Assembly: GCA_964610045.1 (NCBI GenBank)
Contig: CAZSUN010000039.1
Span: forward strand, 1-32,767
Direction: 5' to 3'
Length of the DNA: 32,767 nt
DNA from: JACCYX01 sp964610045
Lineage (GTDB): Bacteria; Chloroflexota; Chloroflexia; Thermomicrobiales; UBA6265
Part shown: positions 7,498 through 16,100 of the stretch, one piece after another
Layout: each line of letters begins with the position of its first letter
How positions within the stretch are numbered: the stretch's first letter is position 1
Notes under the pieces: generated by a model
What the model was told of the DNA's origin: nothing
Databases searched by the model: none
Seen by the model: the letters and a program-made list of their open reading frames with translations, nothing else
Position numbers and translations under genes: made by a program

Positions 7498-8025
7498 ATG
7501 GCGCAGTTCAGTGTCAACGCCCAGCGGTTCGACCCGTACAAGAACTACAAATTCAGGGTGCGTTGGGATGGGCGGTTTGTGGCGGGCGTGAGCAAGGTTA
7601 CCGCGCTCAAGCGAACGACCGAGGTCGTGACTCACCGTGAAGGCGGGGATCCAAGTTCCAGCAGGAAGTCGCCAGGCCGAACGGAGTTCGAAGCTATCAC
7701 GCTGGAACGTGGCGTCACCCATGATTCGGAATTCGAGCGGTGGGCGAACAAGGTTTGGAACTGGGGTTCCAATCTGGGCGGTGAAGTTTCTCTCAAGGAT
7801 TTCCGCAAGGACATCATCCTCGAGGTCTACAACGAGGCTGGTCAGTTGGCGATCGCTTATAAGGTGTATCGCTGCTGGGTCTCCGAGTACCAGTCATTGC
7901 CCGATCTTGACGCCAACGCCAACGAGGTGGCGATCCAGACGCTGAAGCTCGAGAACGAGGGATGGGAACGGGACTACGACGTCACCGAACCGACCGAACC
8001 GAGCTTCAGCGAGCCGGCGGCGTAA
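7498..8025 (+). CDS. Inner tube protein, gp19/Pvc1-like (175 aa)
   Basis: The sequence fits the T4-like tail tube family (gp19, Hcp-like fold). FDPYKNYKFRVRWDG lies near the N-terminus, then GVSKVTALKR and TEVVTHREGGDP, the beta-hairpin region ITLERGVTHDSEFERW, and EVYNEAGQLAIAYKVYRCW. It ends with the strand EVAIQTLKLENEGWERD. Rings of this protein stack into the tube inside the sheath and may house cargo. The GGGAGG site (7487-7492) overlaps the sheath stop codon and is 5 nt from ATG. It is the only tube gene in the window, so a second tube-initiator paralogue (Pvc5-like) seems absent unless the CIS tube-adaptor protein at 18644 fills that role. Confidence 0.95.
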   Translation: MAQFSVNAQRFDPYKNYKFRVRWDGRFVAGVSKVTALKRTTEVVTHREGGDPSSSRKSPGRTEFEAITLERGVTHDSEFERWANKVWNWGSNLGGEVSLKDFRKDIILEVYNEAGQLAIAYKVYRCWVSEYQSLPDLDANANEVAIQTLKLENEGWERDYDVTEPTEPSFSEPAA

Positions 8026-8040
8026 CGGAGGCCGGACATC

Positions 8041-8775
8041 ATGGCGCCCTCCACCGCCAAGCTCCTGGATATATGGGATGCGGGAAGCACGCTCGATCAC
8101 ACCGGGCGCGCTCTTCTCCTGCTCCAGTTGGCGCACGCAGATCATGGCAAGGATCGGCTCATGGAACTGACGATAGGCGAGCGGGACGAGATGCTGCTCG
8201 ATGTTCGGGAGCACCTGTTCGGCTCGCTGATCGACGCGGTCGATTCCTGTGGCGCCTGCGGCGCCCAGGTCCAGGTGGCCTTCGAGATCGGGCGCGTTCG
8301 CGAGCATTCGGCGACTACCCGTAGCCACAGCCTGACGGTACTGGAGGATGACTACGAGGTGGAGGCGCGGCTGCCGACAAGCGCGGATCTTCTCGCGATC
8401 CGTCGTTGCGAGACGATTGAGGACGGGCGCGCACTACTGCTGGCGCGTTGCGTATCCCGGGCGCGCTATCAGGATGGCGACTTCGACCCGCGGGATCTCC
8501 CGGAATCCGTCCAGCGCGAAATCGCCCGGGCGATGGGAGAGGCTGATCCCCTGGCGAATATCGAACTGGTCCTCGCATGCGCCGCCTGCTGCCACGAATG
8601 GCGACGGCAGTTCGATGTCGTTGACTACCTTTGGACAGAGATCGAGAGGTTTGGGTCCAAAACGTTGCGGGATGTGCATCTCCTTGCCCGGCACTACGGC
8701 TGGTCGGAAGAGACGATTGTCGGATTGTCACCCTTCAGACGGCGCTGGTACCTGGAGATGGTGAGCAATGGATGA
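8041..8775 (+). CDS. T4 gp26-like / zinc-ribbon baseplate-associated protein (244 aa)
   Basis: This matches in pattern a family common in phage-tail-like clusters: LLDIWDAG at the start, GRALLLLQLAHAD, IGERDEMLLDVREHLFG, then a treble-clef or zinc-ribbon-like pair of Cys motifs. CGAC has C70 and C73, and CAACCHEW has C180, C183, C184 and H185. LLARHYGWSEETIVGLS and RRRWYLEMV at the C-terminus are typical. The two Cys pairs probably bind one zinc and tie the halves together. T4 gp26 and relatives act in baseplate or hub assembly; the exact role here is inferred. GGAGG lies 10 nt before ATG. The stop overlaps the next start by 8 bp. Confidence 0.75.
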   Translation: MAPSTAKLLDIWDAGSTLDHTGRALLLLQLAHADHGKDRLMELTIGERDEMLLDVREHLFGSLIDAVDSCGACGAQVQVAFEIGRVREHSATTRSHSLTVLEDDYEVEARLPTSADLLAIRRCETIEDGRALLLARCVSRARYQDGDFDPRDLPESVQREIARAMGEADPLANIELVLACAACCHEWRRQFDVVDYLWTEIERFGSKTLRDVHLLARHYGWSEETIVGLSPFRRRWYLEMVSNG

Positions 8776-9649
8776 TTTCCTCGCCACGATCGCATCACGA
8801 GCGCTGGGACATCGCCAGAGTCTCCTGCCGCGAAAGGCATCGCGCTTCGAGCCGGAGGCAATCGAGCCCATTCTGGACCTTCCCGCCGGGAGTCTGAGCG
8901 ACACCGAACCAGAAGCGTCTCCGTCGTCACCGAAGGCGGTTCCCGACATGGGAGACCAGCCGCCAGAGGCGCGTCAGGATACGCGTCGTCATGATGCGCG
9001 TCGTCATGATGCGCGGATGGAGGAATTCGCCACTGGTCCAGTTCAGCCCCGGAACCGCGAGGCCGTTGCTGGCATCGACCATCAATCTCAGGGGCCGATC
9101 GCCAGGGACGCGCGGGACGAGCGAGCCGCCAACGTTCCTGAGCGTTCGCGACCGGCCGCCGCGGCGCATCGGGGAAACGTCTCCGTCTCCATGTCTTCCG
9201 CACCCCGCGGTCAGGAGATCGTCGAGGCGAAATCTCTGATTGAACCAGATGCCCCACGAGGAAGCCGCGCCGGCCCGATTCGGGCCATTTCCACGCCGGG
9301 AACGGGGGATGTTCCGGATGATGCGCATCTCGTTTCCGATAGCGTCGTGCTGAATCCCATCGATCCAACGTGGGAGCGCGACGCTTCACATGACGAAGGG
9401 ACTGGAGAAGCCGAACGACCCATGCCGCGTCACTTGAGCAGCATCGCCGTTCATGAGGATCGGGAATCGGCTATCCAGGATGGCGGGGAGCACTCGCCGG
9501 CGCCACGAATCATCGTGTCGATCGGCCGGGTCGTGGTGCATGCGCCGTCACCAGCTCCCCCGGCGCGGCCTCCCGCGCCTCCAGCCCGTCCCGTGCCGCA
9601 ATTGACGCTAGGCGAGTATCTGGAGCGCGCACGGAGGGTTCGGCGATGA
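8768..9649 (+). CDS. Low-complexity Pro/Arg/Asp-rich linker-type protein of the eCIS cluster (293 aa)
   Basis: Only the ends look folded or conserved. The N-terminus MDDFLATIASRALGH is followed by LLPRKASRFEP. The C-terminus contains IIVSIGRVVVHAPS, then a Pro/Ala run, then LTLGEYLERARRVRR. From memory, proteins of this plan sit between the gp26-like and DUF4255 genes in many eCIS and tail-like clusters. The 200 residues between are rich in Pro, Glu, Asp, Arg and Ser and are probably disordered. A short repeat (RRHDA twice) is encoded by a 15-bp tandem duplication. It may tether two assembly partners through its terminal motifs. It overlaps both neighbours (8 bp and ATGA), so expression is coupled. 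Confidence 0.7.
   Translation: MDDFLATIASRALGHRQSLLPRKASRFEPEAIEPILDLPAGSLSDTEPEASPSSPKAVPDMGDQPPEARQDTRRHDARRHDARMEEFATGPVQPRNREAVAGIDHQSQGPIARDARDERAANVPERSRPAAAAHRGNVSVSMSSAPRGQEIVEAKSLIEPDAPRGSRAGPIRAISTPGTGDVPDDAHLVSDSVVLNPIDPTWERDASHDEGTGEAERPMPRHLSSIAVHEDRESAIQDGGEHSPAPRIIVSIGRVVVHAPSPAPPARPPAPPARPVPQLTLGEYLERARRVRR
8982..9015 (+). repeat. 15-bp tandem repeat inside the disordered protein gene
   Basis: The unit CGCGTCGTCATGATG occurs at 8982-8996 and 8997-9011 and continues for four more bases. It encodes RRHDA-RRHDA. A multiple of three keeps the frame, so copy number could vary without loss of the gene. Confidence 0.8.
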
Positions 9650-10947
9650 GCAACTACGCCGCGGTCGCCGCCGTATCCGCCGCGCTGAGGCACATGCTCC
9701 GCGATCCCGTGCGGGAGGACGTGGACAGATCCGATGTCGTTACCGATCGACCGCCGGATGAGCAATCGCTCCCACAAACACCCGAGGTGCGCATTTTCCT
9801 TTATGGCGTGCAGCCAAACGCGGCCTGGAGAAACAATGACCTGCCGGCGCGGCGCGGTAGTGGCGACCTCGTACAGCGACCGCAAGCCGCGATCGATCTG
9901 CACTATCTCCTGACCTTCTACGGCGATGAACGAGCGCTGGAACCCCAGCGATTACTGGGCAGCGTCGTTCGCGAGCTGCACGCCCGCCCACTGTTGAGTC
10001 GCGAGACGATCCGGCAGATGGTGATCAAGGGCATTGACGATGACCCGGCGTTCCCACTCGCGGACACCGATCTCGCGGACCAGGTAGAGCTTGTTCGCTT
10101 CACGCCCTTGCCGCTTGATCTCGACGAGATGTCCAAGCTGTGGTCGGTGTTCTTTCAGGCTCCGTACCGGCTTTCGATTGCCTACCAGGCATCCGTGGTA
10201 CTGATTAACCCCGACGATGCCTCGCGGCCCAAGTTGCCAGTTCAGGAGCGGAGGGTTTTTGCCACGACCATCAGGCGGCCCAGGATTACGCGTATCGCGC
10301 CGGTATCTGGCGCTTCCGATCCAATCACCGTGGGGACCGAGCTCCGAATCGAAGGCAGCCAACTGCGCGGCGAAATCACCCTTATCTGGTTCGGGCCGGA
10401 GTCCTTGGCGCTCTCGCCCCAGGACGCCGGCGACCAGGAGATCAACGTGGTTGTGCCCGCCACCGTCCGGGCTGGTTTGGTAGGCGTTCGGATCGAGCAT
10501 CGCATGGCCGTTGGCGATGGGGGGGCGCGGACATGCGGGTCGTCGAATATCGCGGCGATCATCGTGCGGCCGAGGATCCACAAGGAGAACGACGCCTATG
10601 TGGTTGCGGTGGCTGGCGTATCGGTGGAGGACGGACTTCACTCCGGCAATCTGGAGATGACCGTGGAGCCCGCCGCCGGCAAACGCCAGCGAGTAGTGGC
10701 TCATCTCAACCCGACGGGCGCGGCGGGCGTTAACCCCGGCTCTTTCACCTTCGTGGATGAGCAGCGCGATGTTCCGGGGGCTCCCGAGGAAACCACCAGC
10801 CTGAGCGTGCCGTTCGAGCGCGTGCCTCCGGGGGCGTATCTGGTGCGCATCGAGGTTGACGGCGCCGAAAGCCCGCTTGACCGGGATATCGACGACACGA
10901 GAGCGACGTTCGAGCAGTACATCCTGCCCAAGGTGACGATCGCATGA
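9646..10947 (+). CDS. DUF4255 protein, Pvc16/Afp16-like tail terminator, with IPT/TIG-like domain (433 aa)
   Basis: Residues about 5-190 are the DUF4255 domain: AVAAVSAALRHML at the start, PEVRIFLYGVQPNAAWRN, AIDLHYLLTFYGDE, LLGSVVRELHARPLL, and the LSKLWS-like helix preceding FFQAPYRLSIAYQASVVLI. In Afp and PVC the corresponding protein ends the tube and sheath and fixes particle length. The rest (about 210-310) resembles an IPT/TIG immunoglobulin-like fold, beginning PRITRIAPVSGA, with EINVVVPATVRAGLVGVRI. A further beta domain ends the protein. The C-terminal extension makes it much longer than a minimal terminator (about 200-300 aa) and may decorate the distal end. It is coupled by ATGA to both neighbours. 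Confidence 0.88.
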   Translation: MSNYAAVAAVSAALRHMLRDPVREDVDRSDVVTDRPPDEQSLPQTPEVRIFLYGVQPNAAWRNNDLPARRGSGDLVQRPQAAIDLHYLLTFYGDERALEPQRLLGSVVRELHARPLLSRETIRQMVIKGIDDDPAFPLADTDLADQVELVRFTPLPLDLDEMSKLWSVFFQAPYRLSIAYQASVVLINPDDASRPKLPVQERRVFATTIRRPRITRIAPVSGASDPITVGTELRIEGSQLRGEITLIWFGPESLALSPQDAGDQEINVVVPATVRAGLVGVRIEHRMAVGDGGARTCGSSNIAAIIVRPRIHKENDAYVVAVAGVSVEDGLHSGNLEMTVEPAAGKRQRVVAHLNPTGAAGVNPGSFTFVDEQRDVPGAPEETTSLSVPFERVPPGAYLVRIEVDGAESPLDRDIDDTRATFEQYILPKVTIA

Positions 10948-12923
10948 ACGCACTCCCGATTCACCAATGGACAGAGCAGAACCAGGATTACCTGAACGCG
11001 TGCCTGGGTGAATTGCGTGCCCGCTTCGAACACGGGAAACAGGTGGCCGGGATTGAACCGCATCGCCCGACCGCCGGGGACATGCCGGCGCCACCCGCAC
11101 TCGACACGCTTCAGCGGACATTCGGGTTGTCCGATTTCGAGAGAGATGTGCTGCTGCTGTGCGCTGGCGTCGAGCTCGACTCCGAGTTCGCGACGGCATT
11201 CGCGACCGCCGCCGGGATTCCGGCCGGAACTCCTCCGACGTTCAGCATGGCGATGACGATGCTCGAGGGGGCTCACTGGGGGGCGTTGTCTCCAGGAGGC
11301 GCCCTCCGGCGCTGGCGGTTTATCCGCATCCTCGAAGGGCACTCGCTCACCGGAAGCGGACTCAAGATCGATGAACGAGTGCTCCATTACCTCGTGGGGG
11401 TGTCGTATCTGGACGAGCGCCTGACTGGCCTTGTCCGGATGTGCGAGCCACCGGCGAGTCTCGCCCCCTCGCATCAGGAATGGGCGGATGCGATCGTCCA
11501 GGCGTGGGTGAATGGCGAGGCCGCGGCCCTGCCGACCGTGATCCAGTTCATCGGCAACGACTCCCGGGACGCCGAGTCGATCGCGGCCTTGGCCGCCCAC
11601 ATCGTGGGCCTGCAACTGGCTGTCGTTCGTGGACGCGACATACCAGCAACGCCGCGCGAACGTGACGACTTCCTCCGGACCTGGGAGCGTGAGGCGGCAT
11701 TGGGATCGGTGGCGCTTTTCATCGACTGCTTCGATGCGGAAACTCCTGGAGACGCATACCCCGCCAGCCAGATCATCGGAAACCTGGAGAGTCCCGTGCT
11801 GGTTGGGGCGAGGCGGCGCCTCGATCCGCCGGGCCGATCCTCCATGCAGATCGGCGTGGTTCCACCGTCCCGCCACGAGCGTCGCGCCATGTGGGTCCAG
11901 GAATTGACCACCTGCGGAGTACGTCTCAACGGCCAGCTTGACGCCGTGGTCGACGAGTTCGCGCTGGACGCCACGGGGATATCCCGCGTCACGAACGATC
12001 TCGTTTTGGCAACCGAAATCGATCACCCGGGTGAACTCGCGGGGAAGCTTTGGGACCTCTGCCGGGAGCGCGTTCGCCCCCGCATGGACGGGATCGCGCA
12101 ACGGATCGACGCGGCGGCGTCCTGGGAAGACCTGGTCCTGCCCCAACCCCAGAAGCAGGTGCTCCGTGACGTTGCCATCCATGTTCGGCGCCGCGGCCGG
12201 GTCTATGACGACTGGGGATTCGCGAGCAAGGGACGCCGGGGGCTGGGGATCAGCGCGCTCTTTACCGGCCCCAGCGGCACCGGCAAGACGATGGCGGCCG
12301 AGGTGCTGGCCAATGAGCTCGAGCTTGAACTCTACCGCATCGACCTGAGCCAGGTGGTGAGCAAATACATTGGCGAGACGGAAAAGAACCTTGGCGCGCT
12401 GTTCGACGCGGCGGAAGGCGGAGGCGTCATCCTGCTGTTCGATGAAGCGGACGCCTTGTTCGGCAAACGGAGCGAGGTGCGCGACAGCCACGACCGCTAC
12501 GCGAACATCGAGGTCAGTTACCTGTTGCAGCGGATGGAGGCCTTTGGCGGGCTCGCGATCCTGACCACCAACCTGAAGGCCTCGCTGGACGATGCGTTCC
12601 TGCGGCGGATCCGTTTCGTTGTCCAGTTTCCGTTCCCCAACCTGGAATCGCGCGCGGCGATCTGGCGGCGCATCTTTCCGGCCGAGACTCCCCTGGACGG
12701 GCTTGATTACGCGAAATTGTCCCGGCTTAGCGTGGCCGGTGGAAATGTTCGCAACATCGCCATGAACGCGGCCTTCGCGGCCGCCGATAGTGGCGAGCCG
12801 GTCCGCATGCGTCACCTGCTGCGGGCCGCTCGTGCCGAGGTCTCCAAGCTGGAGCGCACGCTCTCGGATGCCGAGATCCGCGGCTGGGCGCCGGAGCCGG
12901 GGGAGGAGCCAGACCATGGCTGA
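10944..12923 (+). CDS. AAA+ ATPase, Pvc15/Afp15-like assembly factor (659 aa)
   Basis: The N-terminal 400 residues comprise a helical and degenerate ATPase-like part, with FGLSDFERDVLLLCAGVEL early on. The C-terminal AAA+ module is intact: Walker A GPSGTGKT (442-449, K448), Walker B LLFDEADALFG (D500, E501), sensor-1 Asn543 in LTTNLKASLDDAFLRR, with the arginines following. About 660 residues matches Pvc15-type proteins. In Afp and PVC this cytoplasmic ATPase is needed for assembly or cargo loading and is not part of the mature particle. The ATGA overlap with the DUF4255 gene reflects their usual pairing. The stop overlaps the next small gene by 8 bp. Confidence 0.95.
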   Translation: MNALPIHQWTEQNQDYLNACLGELRARFEHGKQVAGIEPHRPTAGDMPAPPALDTLQRTFGLSDFERDVLLLCAGVELDSEFATAFATAAGIPAGTPPTFSMAMTMLEGAHWGALSPGGALRRWRFIRILEGHSLTGSGLKIDERVLHYLVGVSYLDERLTGLVRMCEPPASLAPSHQEWADAIVQAWVNGEAAALPTVIQFIGNDSRDAESIAALAAHIVGLQLAVVRGRDIPATPRERDDFLRTWEREAALGSVALFIDCFDAETPGDAYPASQIIGNLESPVLVGARRRLDPPGRSSMQIGVVPPSRHERRAMWVQELTTCGVRLNGQLDAVVDEFALDATGISRVTNDLVLATEIDHPGELAGKLWDLCRERVRPRMDGIAQRIDAAASWEDLVLPQPQKQVLRDVAIHVRRRGRVYDDWGFASKGRRGLGISALFTGPSGTGKTMAAEVLANELELELYRIDLSQVVSKYIGETEKNLGALFDAAEGGGVILLFDEADALFGKRSEVRDSHDRYANIEVSYLLQRMEAFGGLAILTTNLKASLDDAFLRRIRFVVQFPFPNLESRAAIWRRIFPAETPLDGLDYAKLSRLSVAGGNVRNIAMNAAFAAADSGEPVRMRHLLRAARAEVSKLERTLSDAEIRGWAPEPGEEPDHG

Positions 12924-13167
12924 CCCCTCCGCGATCGAGATCAGGATCGAGACGCTCGAAGTCGAGGGCGCGGGGCCCGCCGGGGAGCCTCGTTTCCGGC
13001 GGGATGTCGAAAGGGAACTTGCCCGCCTTGTCACCGAGGGAGGCTCTTCCTGGGGGGCGCCGGAGCCACGCGTGTTGATCTCGACCACGATGCCGGATCG
13101 GACGCCGGGCCAGGACTCCCTGGCCCAGAGGGTCGCGGCCGCCATCTATCAGGCATTGACGACATGA
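12916..13167 (+). CDS. Small eCIS-cluster protein of unknown function (83 aa)
   Basis: The ATG at 12916 has GGGAGGAG just upstream and lies inside the end of the ATPase gene. The stop overlaps the next start as ATGA. The sequence begins MADPSAIEIRIETLEVEG, a beta-strand pair, followed by FRRDVERELARLVTEGG, a helix, and a final helix LAQRVAAAIYQAL. From memory, a small protein of this layout is often found between the AAA+ and DUF4157 genes in such clusters. Its position suggests a chaperone or loading adaptor for the DUF4157 protein, but no evidence beyond linkage is available. A reading from 12790 is rejected because it would lie in the ATPase gene. Confidence 0.75.
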   Translation: MADPSAIEIRIETLEVEGAGPAGEPRFRRDVERELARLVTEGGSSWGAPEPRVLISTTMPDRTPGQDSLAQRVAAAIYQALTT

Positions 13168-16100
13168 AGGCGCGACTGGCCATATCCCGCGAACCGCTGC
13201 CTGGCCCGAGGGCCGTTCCGGCGGGCGCTTCGGCGCGTCGCGGGATCGAGCCACCCTTGCCGATTCACAACGTGGCGGTGATGGCGCTGGAGGGTCACCG
13301 ATTCGGCCAGATGCCGGTACATGATCCAGGGATTTTCTCCGATGCTCGGCATGACGAGCAGAGGCGGGACTATTCGGCCCTGGACCTCGCCGAGATGATC
13401 GAGCGGGCCACCAGCGGGACGCCGGACCCATTGCCCTATCAGTCGGCGCTGGAGGGCCGTTTGGGAAGGTCCCTCTCTCACGTCGAAGCCTACAGTGGGC
13501 CCGATGTCGTTACGGTGCTGCAGACGCTTGACGCGTTGGCCGCATCGGTCGGCAACATGATTCTCTTCGCGACCAGCCAACCGGATATCGGAACGGTCGC
13601 GCACGAAGTGGTTCACGTCCTGCAGTCGGGCGGACGGTCAGCGTCCGAGCCGTCGATGATCTCCCCACGGGATGCCAACACCGAGCGCGAAGCGGAGAAC
13701 CTCGCCCGGGACATGATGGAGATAACCGGCGGATCGGCCTCCGCGCCGATCGGCGTGTCAGAGCAGCTTCCGCCCGACCAGGTAGCGCTCCAGCGCTCCG
13801 GGTCCCCGGCGATGGCCGGGGATGGAAATGTCACCGTGCTTGAACGGCCGGCCCGGCCGGAGCTGGACAGAATCGAGGAACCGGCCCCCGCGACGACGCC
13901 CGCGCAGGGGACAGCCGCGCCCCGGGGAACAGGTTCCACCACGATGCCCCCGGCGGGCGAGGAAGCCGCGACGGCCGGCGCGCAATTGCCACCCGCCCCC
14001 GAGCCGGGAGTTACGGCCGAGGATGTGGCCGCGCGTGAAGCGGCCCTGGCCGAGGCCGAAGCAGCGCTGGCTGGGGCAGGGGATGTGCCCCAGTTGATGG
14101 CCCAGTTCGCTGGGGCTCCGCCGACGGTGAAGGCTGCTCGCCAGGGACAATTGGCGCAGGATGCCACAGACATCGCCCAACAGGAAACCCAGCAGTTCCA
14201 GGAGGATCTGCCGGACTTGCACGCAACGATGAGCAGCGACGCGCCAGCGGTTGAGCCCATCGCGGTGCGGAGTCCAGATGCCCGGGTAGTCGTGCTCGAA
14301 GATGCGGCCCCAGCGCCGCCGCCGGAGCCAGTGATCGCGGAAACGCCAGATCCCGGAGCGTTCACCGCCAACGACAACGCCACCCGTGTTATCGACCAGT
14401 TCTTCGCATCGGCCGAACCGGCGGATCGGGCCGGGCAGGTCGGCGAGTCCCTGGGGGATGTCAGCACCAAGGATCCAGAGATCCCGCACACACCAGGGCC
14501 ACCTCCGGCGGTGCCACTGGAAGGCGAATCCGATCCCGGACGGCTCGCGGCCCAGCAGGGCGAGGCGTTGACTGGCGCCCGCGGGGTTCGGGATGAGGCA
14601 CAGGCCGCGGTGATTGCCGGGCCTGGCCCCGAACAATCGCAGCCGATCAGCGTCGACGAGTCGTATGCGGTCGACGCGCTGAACCAGCCAACGGTCGCGC
14701 CGGTAGTTCCGGCCGAAGGGGCGCGAGAGTTCCTGTCCATGGGCCTCCCGCCCGAAGTTCAAACGGCCTTCGACCAGCAGCAACAGCCCGCGATGCAAGC
14801 CAGCATGGAGGGCGCGGTTAGCCAGGCGGACCAGGCCGCGACAGAGCGCGACCAGGCACGCCAGACCGAGGTGGAATCCGCCCAAACGCAAGCCGCCGAG
14901 CTATCGCGAGAGGCGGGTGAGCAGCAACAAACCCACATCGGCGCGGCGCGGGCAACGATCCAAACCGAGCGCCAGAAGACGCTGGATGCCCAGTCCACGG
15001 CCGTGCAGGACATGGAAACGTCCGCCGCCGAGAGGAGCGAGACCGACCGCGAGTCGATCGAAACGCGTGTCGCCACGGATGAAGCGAACATCGGGAGTCG
15101 ATTTCAGTCGGCGGAGACCGAGGTCGGCGCCGAGATCAAGCAGGGCGAGCGGGACGCTGAAACCAAAAAGCAGGAGGCCGCGCGGGCAGCCGAGAAAGAA
15201 AGCTGGTGGGATCGGGCGGTTAACTTCGTCCGGGATGCGTTCAATGCGCTGGTCGATGCGATCAACGTCGTATTCGACGCTGTCCGGAGCGCGGTGAACA
15301 AAATACTGGATGCCGCCAAGAATTTCGCGCTGTCCGTGATCGATGCGGCGGCGTCGTTCATCAAGAGCGCCATAGCCGCCTTCGGGGAATTCCTCAAGGC
15401 CGCCATCAACGGACTGCTGGGCGATGTCTTCCCAGGTTTGGCGGCCGCCCTGAGCAATGCGATCGACTCGGCTGTTACCTACGCGCAGGGGTTGGTGGAC
15501 GACGTCGCGAACGGACTCAAGGCAGGCGTCTCCGCATTGGTCGATGGTCTGAAGGCGGGCCTTAATCGCATCCTCGATGCGTTCCAGGCCGGGCTCAACG
15601 TTGCCATCGGGCTCGTGCAGGCGGCATTGACCGGGGACTGGTCGGCGCTCGCGCGAAAGCTGCTGGAGGCGGTGCTGCTCGTCATCGGGGTCGATCCGGA
15701 GAGCTTCTACGCCTTTATCGGCAGAGCCGAGGAGACGTTCCAGATCATACTCGACGATCCGCTGGGCTTCCTTGGCAATGTCGCTGAAGCGTTCACTGGA
15801 GGGGTGCGACTTTTCGCCGACAATATCCTGAAGCACCTGCAAGCCGGCATTATCGGCTGGCTGACAGGGACACTTGGCAGCGCCGGCATCACGTTGCCGG
15901 AGCGTTTCGACCTCTTCGGCGTCCTCAGCCTCGTGCAGCAAATCCTTGGCCTCACCTGGGACCGGCTGCGGCAGAAGGCGGTGAAGCTCGTTGGCGAGCA
16001 GAACGTCGCGCGGCTTGAGCACATTCTCAGCTACATCCAGACCCTGGTGACGGAAGGGTGGGGCGGCCTCTGGGAGCGGATCAAGGGTGACATCGCCACC

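Noticed and set aside
8982..9015. CRISPR-like repeat
   Set aside because: Two contiguous 15-bp units without spacers, inside a coding region.
10701..13145. 814-codon open frame on the minus strand opposite the DUF4255, AAA+ and small genes
   Set aside because: The plus-strand proteins are clear family members with good starts. The antisense frame is Arg/Pro/His-rich with no domain, as expected from GC-rich codon bias.
13613..14891. Two long antisense frames opposite the Pro/Ala linker of the toxin
   Set aside because: Low-complexity Ser/Ala/Gly or His/Arg-rich translations typical of shadows.
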